From Saccoglossus kowalevskii (Eukaryota > Hemichordata > Enteropneusta > Harrimaniidae), in the NCBI RefSeq assembly GCF_000003605.2, contig NW_003117461.1, forward strand, positions 35,741 through 56,419: a DNA stretch of 20,679 nucleotides, in the 5' to 3' direction. Below the pieces are notes generated by a model. The model searched no databases, had not been told where the DNA came from, and saw only the letters and a list, made by a program, of their open reading frames with translations. The translations under genes and the position numbers were made by a program. This document shows positions 10,488 to 20,042 of this stretch, one piece after another (within the stretch, counting starts at the first letter, position 1; the number at the start of each line of letters is the position of its first letter).

Positions 10488-10670
10488 TACTCCCTTGCAG
10501 AATTAACCCGTGATGACCTATGATACACACCTGTGATCAAGAGCGCCATCTGTAGATGATTTCATTGTTAATAAAACAGTGTCTCCGTAGAGCACATTGC
10601 TTCGAGGTCAACGGGATCACCGCCATTGTACGATTGACTGCATGAAACAGATTTTACATTGGGGAAATCT

Positions 10671-10686
10671 CTGAGCGAGGTAAGTG
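10671..10686 (+). promoter_or_regulatory. Candidate splice donor in IR1 right arm
   Basis: CTGAGCGAG followed by GTAAGTG matches the 5' splice-site consensus and is conserved with the left arm at 3985-4000. About 190 bp upstream, within the conserved block, is CCGCCATTG, a YY1-like motif that also occurs in the left arm. Together these suggest a promoter plus non-coding first exon carried by the repeat, but no transcript evidence is available here. Confidence 0.3.
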
Positions 10687-11224
10687 ATTAAAGTGTACAC
10701 GTCAGCCATTCATGTTTGTGGAGTTACTGATCTCGTGAAAATACAAATAATACGTATGAACACCATACATATGAACAGATCGCGTGTATTGTATCAGTGG
10801 CGTGCAATGTGGCACAATTCCAGAAGCCGTACCTACCTTTCAACAAATTGGTATACACAAATTAAAATAAAGAAACTTAAGACATTAAAATAAGATATAT
10901 ATGAATATATGACTTGACAATATAATGATGATAACGGTAATACACTCAAGATTAACAGTTGCACAGATCGATCATATAGTCAATGGGTCAAGGGTCAAGC
11001 ACTTCGTTCCAACATGTCTATGTGATTGAAACTGGGTCATGGCGCATATTACGGCGTAGCAAACATGAAAAAATGAAAATGAAAAAGCATATAATACAAA
11101 TGCCAAGGGTTCAAATCCTACTAGATAAACTCATTAGTAACGAAGTGATAGTTTCGAATAGCTTTCACTCAATTCCCGCGCGTGCGCAGGTGATGATCCC
11201 TCCCGCTTTAATTAAACACGACTT

Positions 11225-11410
11225 GTTTACACCAAAATAAATCTCAGATATTTGTTGATGCATTTCTTCTCTCAATTTAAAAACTTGTGATGGTATAAAA
11301 TAATAAAACGCAACTAATGTACACCAAATTAAGTATTAAATATTTGTTGAGGCATGTGTTCTCTCAATTTAACAATTTGTAATGGCGGGAATTAATTAAA
11401 CTCGACTTGT
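11225..11410 (+). repeat. Two imperfect tandem copies of a unit of about 88 bp
   Basis: Two successive segments share ACACCAAA, ATATTTGTTGA, TCTCTCAATTTAA and CTTGTTTA in the same order, starting near 11229 and 11319. A preceding partial copy shares TTAATTAAACACGACTTG with TTAATTAAACTCGACTTG at the far end. The left IR1 arm holds the same unit in inverse orientation (about 2970-3130), again in more than one partial copy. The tandem structure therefore predates the separation of the arms or is intrinsic to the repeat family. Confidence 0.65.
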
Positions 11411-11882
11411 TTAATCATTTGACATCATTCCAACTTACCAGCAGACAGTGTACAAGAGAGTATCATAATTGAGCTAATTTTATTAACAAAAATGTGTCTT
11501 GGAATTAGGGTTGGGTCGGATATGGTCAACGAAAATGGCAAAAGATCAATTTGGTTGAGACTAAAGGTGTACAATAACGGGTTATGGCCTACATATAGTT
11601 TACACAAGGAAAAAACACTAAATTGGCAAAATTAATGAAAATTGTGACTCAATAATGGAAATATGTAGTATATATTTATATATACACACTATATAGTCTC
11701 ATCAAATGCAAACGCAAGCAGTCAGTCCATTGGGATGTTGTATGTCACTTGTCTACATAGATATCATGAAGACCCGTGTTTAAATCCCATCCTTGCCGGT
11801 CGTTTCTCACAATGGGATTTGTAAATACTATTGAGAACTGTTCTCCTATAAATGTAACTTAAATAATTTTACTTGTGTGAAG

Positions 11883-11955
11883 ACTCTCGTGGTACAGTGG
11901 ACAAGACAGTGACTAAGGATTGCTAATTCCCCATTTCTAACTCTTGCCGCCTTAT
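11883..11955 (+). repeat. Possible tRNA-Ser-like SINE head
   Basis: GTGGTACAGTGG matches the RNA polymerase III A box closely. It is followed by GGATTGCTAATTCC, which resembles the anticodon region of a serine tRNA (GCT), and then by a weak B-box-like TTCTAACTC. No complete cloverleaf forms. It may be a decayed SINE head or a chance match. Confidence 0.25.
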
Positions 11956-12019
11956 ATAATATATCGCGCCTTTTAGAATGTATTGAACCACAAAATAATG
12001 AATATCCATGAGAACAGAA

Positions 12020-13060
12020 ACTACCACGTCATGAATAAATTAGCATCATTCAAAACATTGCATGAAGTGTAGGTATGTCTTCTGAAATTATGCCATAACA
12101 GGACATGTTGTGCAAAGCAAACAATATATACAATTCTTAACCAAAATCTGATAAGTCTTTCCAACTCTCCATAAATAACAGGGTTTTGTGTATTGGAAGA
12201 CATATTTGAAACATCTCTGATGCGCCTTTTCGACGTTCTCCGCTAAATCAAACTTTCAAACGTTACTCCCGTACATGAATATTTATTACTCAACAATAAA
12301 AATAATCAAATAAACTTGTACGTCAATGAAACTATATTCAGTTAAAATACGTTTTACAGCAAACACTTCTTTGCATATTTCTTCAACAAGGTTTGTTGAG
12401 CTATAAACTAACGTCCAGTAGAGGAAAACGTGATACCAAAGTCAGTAAAGGAAGACCCTGTCTGTTATTTCCTTAAGGTACCGCTTTCCTGAAGACTACG
12501 ATTGTGGTTTTATTTGCATTTACTGCAAATTCCCATTAAGGATTGGAGCAAACAAAATCAAATCCTCCACATTTAGTAAGTAAAATAGTTTTAACAAACC
12601 AACATATAGTATCGTTGCTGAAAATGCCCTCTAAGCTCATTAATAAATAATACAAATAATAATGACGACAAATGGAACCTTGACGAACCTCGCATAAGCA
12701 TTTAAATACATCCGAGATTCCATTTAAAAAAAATACTATGGAGACCACACTACAACAGCGTGTAGATAAAGAAATAATAGTTAAAGCGATCCTTTTTTTT
12801 TCAATTTACTATATGATTTGCTAAACCTAGCTTGATTTTCATTTAAGGGACAATTGTTCTAGACCCAGGTGTTTAATCTATTGTAAACATCGCATGAGAA
12901 TATTTGACCCAACATTAACAGCAACGTTATTCTTATGGAGGGGTATGACTAAACTAGCTACCCCGTCATTTGGGAAAATGTCAACAACAAGTAATTTGGT
13001 AAATAATTGCACTAATATTTCATAAAAAAATCACAAAGGCAAATTTTCAACAACATTACA
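12020..13060 (-). pseudogene. LINE fragment C: RT core to C-terminal region
   Basis: Minus-strand remnant of a third LINE copy. Blocks in order are RITLLLMLGQIFSCDVYNRL (about 12960-12890), NENQARFSKSYS (about 12850-12815), NGISDVFKCLCEVRQGS (about 12725-12670), NANKTTIVVFRKAVP (about 12520-12470), VEKAHQRCFKYV (about 12230-12195) and TQNPVIYGELERLIRFWLRI (about 12190-12130). These correspond to RT domains, the post-catalytic NKT motif and the downstream YGELGR-type block of Jockey/CR1-like ORF2 proteins. Stops and frameshifts fall throughout, and the YADD box is not recognisable. The fragment is cut off near 12020, where the outer edge of IR1 begins. Confidence 0.82.
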
Positions 13061-13220
13061 TAATTTGAATTTTTAGATGGTCGATATATCACAGATGTGT
13101 TCTATATACACACATACAAAGGTGGTATACTATAGTAAGATATTCACTACTTCAGCTAACTAGGCTGCTCATACTGTAAATATACTTTGATATATTGTAT
13201 GTTCTTCATTAAATACACAC

Positions 13221-13266
13221 TAGCCTTAGATTTGATTTGTTATTTTGCAGGTATAATCTAAGGCTA
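13221..13266 (+). other. 11-bp perfect hairpin enclosing a splice-acceptor-like site
   Basis: TAGCCTTAGAT (13221-13231) and ATCTAAGGCTA (13256-13266) are exact inverse repeats. Their 24-nt loop contains the pyrimidine-rich TTGTTATTTTGCAG, a good 3' splice-acceptor match ending at 13250, directly followed by GTATA. It lies about 100 bp upstream of the first candidate ATG of the zinc-finger unit, so a final exon containing a short 5' UTR and the whole finger array could begin at 13251. In-frame stops before the fingers argue against this being internal coding exon. Confidence 0.4.
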
Positions 13267-13367
13267 TGTATTGAAGATTGCCTCATCACTTTTAATTGAG
13301 TTGCGGATTAAGAGAAGTGAGACTTCTTCCTTAATTGTTTATAAATATGAATAATTAAGTAAATACA

Positions 13368-14871
13368 ATGCATGAAAATCCGACAGTAGATGTGATGTGG
13401 AAGTCAACTTAGACCCTGAAGATGTGCAACTCAAGAAGAAAGAGTTCCAATGCAAGCAATGCGAAAAGCGTTTTACTCGTTCTGTTGATCTAAAAAGACA
13501 CATGCTGACACATACAAGGTTGAAGCCATTTCAGTGCAAGCAATGCGCAAAATGTTTTAATCAGTCTTGTAGTCTAAAAATTCACATGCATAAACATACA
13601 GGGTTGAAGCAATTTCAGTGCCAGCAATGCGGGAAAGGTTTTACTAATTCTAGCAATCTAAAACAGCACATGGTTAAACAATCAGGGTTGAAGCCATTTC
13701 AGTGCAAGCTATGCGGGAAAGGTTTTACTCAGTCTAGCAATGTAAAACAGCACATGGTCAAACATACAGGATTGAAGCCATTTCAGTGCTAGCAATGCGA
13801 GAAGTGCTTTACTGAGGCTGGTAATCTAAAAAAGCATATGCTTACTCATGCAGGATTGAAGCCATTTCAGTGCAAGAAATGTGCAAAATGTTTTACTCAG
13901 TCTGGTAGTCTAAAAATGCACATGCTTACACATGCTGGATTGAAGCCATTTCAGTGCAAGCAATGCAAGAAGTGTTTTACTCAATCTGGTAATCTGAAAC
14001 AGCACATGCTTACTCATGCAAGGTTGAAGCCATTTCAGTGCAAGCAGTATGATAAGTGCTTTACTCAGTCTCGCTATCTAAAACAGCACATGGGTAAACA
14101 TTCAAGGTTGAAGCCATTCCAGTGCAAGCAATGCGCGAAATGTTTTAGTCAGTCTGGTAGTCTAAAAAGACACATGCTTACGCATGCAGGATTGAAGCCA
14201 TTTCAGTGCACGCAATGCAAGAAGTGTTTTACTCAATCTGGTCATCTAAAACAACACATGCTTACGCATGCAGGGTTGAGGCCATTCCAGTGCAAGGAAT
14301 GCAAGAAGTGTTTTACTCAGTCTGGTAATCTAAAACAGCGCATGCTTACACATACAGGACTGAAGAGTTTTCAGTGCAAACAGTGCGAGAAGTGTTTTAC
14401 TCAGTCTAGCCATCTCAAACAGCACATGGTTATACACTCTGGGTTGAAGCCATTTTGGTGCAAGCAATGCGAGAAGGGTTTTACCCACTCTGGTAATCTA
14501 AAACAGCACATGCTTACACATGCAGGGTTGAAGCCATTTCAATGCAAACAAGGCGATAAGTGTTTACCCATTCAAGCGATCTAGAAGAACACTTGCAGAC
14601 GTCATTTGGTCAATGCATGAAGAATGCAGACCAGATGAAAATTGGATTATTTGTTGTGTTAAAATATCTGAAAACTAGACTGGACGGTAATACAAGTGAG
14701 ATTAGTAAATCGAGGCAAGGAACAGAGACATTCAGAATGTGCTTTTTTTCTAGGAATAAGAAGACATTAAAAAGACACGAGAATAAGTTGAGATATGAAA
14801 TAGTTAAGCTCAATCAAAAAATTGCAGAATTTGATAATATAGAAAGCTTCAGACATGTGTTACTTTTTTAA
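13368..14871 (+). pseudogene. 14-finger C2H2 zinc-finger gene, disrupted
   Basis: Encodes 14 tandem C2H2 fingers (C-X2-C-X12-H-X3-H), each exactly 28 residues, starting at 13445 and every 84 bp to 14537. Such proteins bind DNA in the nucleus. Residues -1 to 6 of the recognition helices are RSVDLKR, QSCSLKI, NSSNLKQ, QSSNVKQ, EAGNLKK, QSGSLKM, QSGNLKQ, QSRYLKQ, QSGSLKR, QSGHLKQ, QSGNLKQ, QSSHLKQ, HSGNLKQ and HSSDLEE. Linkers are mostly (T/A)GLKPF instead of TGEKPF. Lesions: TAG in finger 5 (13790-13792); His to Gln in finger 3 (13679); Cys to Tyr in finger 8 (14048); His to Arg in finger 11 (14339); Cys to Gly in finger 14 (14552); and a 1-bp deletion at about 14563-14567, after which a lysine-rich tail continues to 14871. 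The frame opens at a GTG (13397). An ATG at 13368 joins it only if one copy of a doubled ATGTG (13390-13400) is removed. No KRAB, BTB or ZAD domain is seen. Most likely a pseudogene or decaying paralogue; sequencing error could explain some single-base lesions. Confidence 0.88.
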
Positions 14872-15171
14872 CTCATGTGTTTGTATGCAACAGTGTGGTG
14901 ACGTTGAGGTCAAGATATTTTGGTATGGAATAGGTAAAACAGGCAATGTTTATAATTGAATGACGGTGTTATTCTATTACTAGTAAATTTATTCCCTTGC
15001 ATTTGTCTATGTTAAGATTTGCATGATAGTGCTATATTGCTATGATATTATTATTATCAGCCGAGTATCACAGAAAAAAGTTGTATTGCCTTGCCCGTAG
15101 TGTAGTGTAAAAGAAGAGTAAAGTATAGTAAGGGGCGGATTTTGGCTTCGTCGTTGTTGTTGGCCTGACTA
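14872..15171. other. 3' flank of zinc-finger unit, nothing recognised
   Basis: AT-rich sequence between the zinc-finger tail and the start of IR2. No canonical AATAAA polyadenylation signal was noticed close to the stop codon, and no open frame or repeat stands out. Confidence 0.4.
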
Positions 15172-16533
15172 GTGTTTTGACATTTTATCCCCTAATCTGT
15201 ATCAAGATTAACCAAAACATCCATGGTGAAAAAGTTGTTTTGAAAACCTTTTGAATATTTTTGTGTGACTACATATTTATTTTCATCACTTTGGAACCAG
15301 ACCCGTCTTAAATTCATTATAGAAAATGTTTATTTTTTTATTTTTTGACCTTTGTGTGAAGTCAATATATGCTAATTAGATCTGTTCGAAGTTTGTGCTT
15401 GACAATTTATACAACGACCTGAATATGAGTAAACGTGTATTTTGTAAATGTTCAATTACAATATTTTTCATATTTTTTTTCGCATTAAATATTTTGTTCA
15501 TTCAAGTATATGTATAAATTTAAATGTGGCTGATACTTATTTTATATGGAAAAGTATGGTGACATTCACATCAATTCGACAGCAAGATTCTTATATTATT
15601 CTTATTTAGTTGCAGCTATGTAGTGGTGATTAATATTTTAGCATCAAAAAGACCGGGGTCTACTGGAGTAAGGACATACATTATGTAAGTCTAGCTGCCG
15701 AATAATGTTCTGGCACACTTTCGGTAATCGTGCAGGAAGGTATCCATTTTGCATGCAAATTAGTGTTCTGGGACACTAAATTCTAAGACATTCGAACACT
15801 GTTGAAAAAAAAATTTCAGTAAATCCAATGTTTAGAGTTTTAATAGTTAATAATATAATTTTGTTTAATTGCTGGGTTACTACTAGCTGTAATGATTACA
15901 TTATGACAAGTCTTTGTTTTTTACAACAATCTGCAAGTATCAATATGTAATAATCCCAAGACTCTGAATAACTTCAATAATATTCTCGGAGTGCAATTTT
16001 ATTATCAATAGATAGTGTTTTTCTAATACTATCATTAATTTTACCTAATTTAAAACAAACTAAATAATGACACGGTTATTTTATCTACATAGTATAATAC
16101 ACATTTCCAAAAACATTTATATTTATTATACATAATAATCCTGAATACTGATTAAACATTCAAAAAAACTGCATTAAAGTTGCAAAGTTGTAATGTAAAA
16201 TTGTGCATATCATATCTATGCGTTTTCTTTTAGTAATTTAATTGTTGTTGAAAGTATATGAGTGTTTTATATTTTGATGTGCGGGTAGTTCAGTTAGCAG
16301 AATACCTTGCACGGAGTTGCTCCTATTTTTTAAACAAATCCTTGTTCATTTAAAAAAAAGAGTATTGTGGCAATACTATTCAAAGACGTGTTGTGGAACA
16401 TTTAAAAACTACCAATGATGTATGTGTTAGTTTTTTTAAAAAAATATTTCTTTGTTTAGTGAATGTCATGGAATGCCGAGAAACAGTAATGCTTGGACAT
16501 AAGACACCCTTTTGAGTAGTATATTAACATACA
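15172..16533 (+). repeat. Left arm of 5.4-kb inverted repeat (IR2)
   Basis: The reverse complement aligns over its full length with 18480-20586. Anchor blocks include 15195-15250 with 20570-20518 (AATC.TGTATCAAGATT), 15345-15385 with 20418-20375 (GACCTTTGTGTGAAGTCAAT, ATATGCTAATTAGATCTGTT), 15570-15590 with 19960-19938, 15650-15705 with 19873-19818 (GACCGGGGTCTA), 15960-15990 with 19050-19015, and 16455-16533 with 18563-18480. The outer ends stop together (AGTGTTTTGACATTT and its inverse), as do the inner ends (GTAGTATATT). The arm is clearly better conserved than IR1. It contains no gene; it may derive from a long-terminal-inverted-repeat or fold-back element. Confidence 0.93.
16281..16341 (+). 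repeat. tRNA-like segment within the IR2 arm
   Basis: GCGGGTAGTTCAGTTAGCAGA resembles a tRNA 5' region and contains a good RNA polymerase III A box (TAGTTCAGTTAG, 16286-16297). About 45 bp later, AAACAAATCC occupies the position of a B box but is weak. The right arm has the same block in inverse orientation at 18671-18730. A tRNA-derived promoter inside the repeat is possible; it is not a functional tRNA, as acceptor and T stems do not form. Confidence 0.3.
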
Positions 16534-16546
16534 ACATAGTCTGTAA

Positions 16547-16830
16547 TAATAGCTCAACAATTTTTACATTGAACCGAGCTGTAAAGAGCATAATGTTTAA
16601 TAATAGCTCAACAATTTTTACATTGAACCGAGCTGTAAAGAGCGTAATGTTTAATAATAGCTCAACAATTTTTACATTGAACCGAGCTGTAAATAGCATA
16701 ATGTTTAATAATAGCTCAATAATTTATATATTGAACCAAGATGTTAATAACATAGTGTTTAGTAATAGCCAAATAATTTATACATTGAACGAACGAAGCT
16801 GTATACAACACAGAATAATAGCTCAATAGT
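16547..16830. repeat. Six copies of a 54-bp tandem repeat
   Basis: The block beginning TAATAGCTCAA recurs at 16547, 16601, 16655, 16709, 16763 and about 16816. The first three copies are almost identical (TTTTTACATTGAACCGAGCT in each) and later copies decay progressively. The period is a multiple of three and lacks stops in one frame on each strand, which creates long open frames on both strands with an 18-residue repeat; these are artefacts of the period. The array begins 14 bp inside the inner end of the left IR2 arm and has no counterpart next to the right arm. Confidence 0.93.
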
Positions 16831-18479
16831 TTAACTAAAAATATACTATTCTTTGATAAAGAACTGAAGTCGTAGTTAAGGTCTAGTGAAGGTCGCATTC
16901 CATCGAGTACATGTATACAGAAACAACATGCATGTAACTGGTGCAAGCTCTTTGCTTTCATTTACAGATATATTATCATTAGCTCGACGTCTGAAAATAT
17001 CAGAAACACATTAATTAAATTCAGTTTATAAATTCTAATTTATACCTTTTTCCATAGTCCCAGATATACACAATAATACAAGTCCGTATCACATCAATGG
17101 TATACTTTTTGCTTATTTTTTATTATGACAACATACAACAAACACACATATAATATTTCAAGGTGTAAGATACCCGACTGTGCATGTTTAACATGAACAC
17201 TGGAGCTTTAGAATTTCAAACAGTTTTATTTTGAAACACACATGGAATGTTTCATCCTAAAACACCGGACTATAAGTATTCATGTACAGGGCAATTCTGT
17301 ATGGCATCTATGATAGTATCTATAATAGCCAAACTGTTTCATCGGAGCCCTACGGCTCGAGCCAGCCAAAATGGTCTTGCATACGCTTTCGGTTTGAGCC
17401 AAGTTCAGCTCAAATAAACCATTGTTTTAACCCGACAAGGCCCCAACCATGTATACGCATCGGAGCCTAATGTTTGGGCCGATATCACGCTCTCAATCGT
17501 CGTTTACAAGTAGCCTCTCATTTCAATTATCATTTTATTTAATTTTTGCGTAATTTCTGGCTTAACAAAGAGGTACGCGCTTAAATATCTGTTCGGCAGA
17601 GTAAGGAAACTGCAATAGATTGGTGGCTCAAGGGGAAACAGACAAAATGGCTTACAAAATTATGGGACGAAACCTAAAAGGTCGACTAAACGGATTCAAT
17701 GGAAATTAAAAAAAAAATTTTAAAGACACCGAAGATAAAAAACGTGAAAAACGGCGACGTATTCCTATTTGGTTTACGTTGAGAATTACATGATGGTAAA
17801 CTTTTCATTACAATAAGTTATTCGCGGCTTGGTTGGACTAGAGTTAACATTATATTCAAAGCTTAGTGGCTATTACATCACCACATATTGAATGCCTTCA
17901 CCGTCTTTATTAAATTAATTTCTTCAAAATGAATAAATAGTCCAAGTTCCTCTCAGCATCAATGTCTGAAAACATGGTGCCATGAGTTACATCTCTTTGC
18001 AAGCCACTGCACATACATAACAAAATAGTAATAATTATTGTCGGATTTAAAGGTCAAACCAACACCGCCAATCAATATAAGTTTTGTTTCTCTCACGTAC
18101 TCAAGACCACGCGTTACAATTCAAGTCAAAGTATATTTGTATTAATATATGTTTGAACTGTTTCTAAATGGAATATAATACTATTGTGAACAAAACTTCA
18201 AAGTTTGGATAATGTATATCATTATCTTCTGATCAGGTTATTTTATTTCTATTTATACATTTACAATGAAGCCTATGACGCTTACAGATTAGATTTGATA
18301 GGGGTGAAAGTCAGTTATATTCCTTATTATGTCGCGGTTACTGCGGTTTTATTACGTCCTATTTGTCAATGAGTGCCACAATGTGTTATTGTTAAACATG
18401 TTTTTAAAACAATATATTCATATTATGTAAGTAAATTGGGCGGGGGTTATGTTACAAATAGTAAGGTAGCATTCATTAT
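16831..18479. other. Loop of IR2, no recognised gene
   Basis: Single-copy-looking AT-rich sequence between the arms, with a slightly more GC-rich patch at about 17335-17510 containing paired CGGAGCC words (17344 and 17461). No transposase, integrase or other protein domain is recognisable on either strand; the longest open frame is about 80 codons. If IR2 is a mobile element, this loop is non-coding, degenerate or encodes something I cannot identify. Confidence 0.5.
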
Positions 18480-19256
18480 TATGTGAATATACTACTAAAA
18501 AGGGTACCTTATGTCCAAGCATTACTGTTACTCGGTATTCCCTGACATTCACTAAACAAAGAAATATTTTGTTTTTAAAAACAAATACATACATCATTGG
18601 TAGTTTTTAAATGTTTCACAACTCGTCTTTGAATAATATCCCCACAATACTTTATTTTTTCAAAAAACAAGGATTGGTTTAAAAATAGGAGCAACTCCGT
18701 GCAAGGCCATCTGCTAACGGAACTAGCCGCACAGCAAAATATAAAACACTCATATACTTTCATCAACGTTCAAATTACAAAAATAACACCCATAGAAATG
18801 ATATGAACAATTTTACATTACAACTTTGCAACTTTTATTGTACATTTTTTTGAATGTTCAATCAATATTCAGGATTATTATGTAAACAAATATATCATGT
18901 TTTGAAAATTTGTATTACACTATGTAGATAAAATAGACGAGTCATTATTTAGTTTGTGTTAAATTAGCCAAAATTAATGATAGAATTAGAAAAACACTAT
19001 CTATTTATAATAAATTTGCACTCCGAGAATAATATTAAGTTATTCAGTCTTGGGATTATTACATATTGATACTCCGAATTTCGCAGAGTGTTGTAAAAGA
19101 CAAGGATTCGTCAAAATTTAATCATTGCAGCTAATAGTATATCAGCAATTCAACAAAATTATGTTATTAAATATTGGAAATCCAAACATTAGATTTACTG
19201 AACAATTTAAACAATGTTTGTTTTCACCAGTGTTCGAATGTCCTAAAATTTAGTGT

Positions 19257-19740
19257 CAACATCCAAAATCTTCACGAATTTAAACTACTAAATACGGTCC
19301 ATAATGTTCACAAAACTTCAATCAAGCTTTCATAATGCAACTCTTATTAGAATCTTAATCGAAAATTTTCAATCATTCTATAATTTTATACATTTTCTGC
19401 ACTTACTGGTCCAAATTTGTATGAGATACAGTACTGTTATTGTTTGGATCATAAGAATACTAAACTTTTTATAAGAACTAATTTCGAATGACAAATAGTT
19501 CACGCTTAAAACCAGATTCGATCGCAAAAGATATATGATGTGTAAACTATGGTCCTTTGTATTTCATACACTTGTGGGGAAAAAGGTAAATATTTCTGTA
19601 GATTGGATTGATGATAATATCTTGGCAAGAGTAGGCCAGTAATACGAAGGTTCCGCCAAATAGTGTGAAGGTTTCAACAACAAGCAAGAATGTCTCGGCA
19701 ACGAGTGAGGATTCTACTACTACTATGCTGCATTTAGTGT
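19257..19740. mobile_element. Insertion in IR2 right arm bounded by 8-bp direct repeat
   Basis: Present only in the right arm. It is bounded by TTTAGTGT at 19249-19256 and again at 19733-19740, and the sequence outside matches the uninterrupted left arm near 15755-15785. An 8-bp target duplication would fit a hAT-type insertion, but no terminal inverted repeats are visible. The distal part also contains a short direct repeat, TAGTGTGAAGGT, at about 19663 and 19735. Alternatives are slippage-mediated expansion, or loss of this segment from the left arm. Confidence 0.45.
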
Positions 19741-20042
19741 GAAGGTCTCAGAACACTAATTTGCATACAAAATAGATACCTTCCTGCACGATTACCGAAA
19801 GTGTGCAAGAACATTATGCGGCAGCTAGACTTACATAATGGAGGTCTTTACTCCAATAGACCCCGGTCTTTCTGATGCTAAATATTAATCACCACAAGAT
19901 AGCAGCAACTCAATATTAATATAATACCTCTTGCTGTCGAATTGATGTGAATGTCACCATACTTGTCCATATAAAATAATTATCAGCCATATTTAAAGTT
20001 ATACATATACTTGAATGAACAACTTATTTAATGCGAAAATAA

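Larger units (their letters stand above)
10488..12020 (+). repeat. Right arm of large diverged inverted repeat (IR1)
   Basis: Colinear with the reverse complement of 4203-2300. The innermost matching block (10488-10745) is the best preserved and includes TGAGCGAGGTAAGTG, GGAGTTACTGATCTCGTG and AATAATACGTATGAACA. The outermost recognisable block, ATCGCGCCTTTTA to AATGAATAT, lies at about 11960-12010 and abuts LINE fragment C. The arm contains a tandemly repeated unit of about 88 bp near 11225-11410 and a B-box-like AGGGTTCAAATCCTACT at about 11106-11122. The inverted partner is more than 6 kb away. No protein-coding frame of note is present. Confidence 0.72.

Noticed and set aside
11883-11955. 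Functional serine tRNA gene
   Set aside because: A-box and anticodon-like regions are suggestive, but acceptor and T stems do not pair.
14610-14813. 67-codon minus-strand open frame
   Set aside because: Antisense shadow of the zinc-finger unit's lysine-rich tail.
16466-16829. Open frames on both strands with an 18-residue repeat
   Set aside because: Explained entirely by a 54-bp tandem repeat whose period is a multiple of three.
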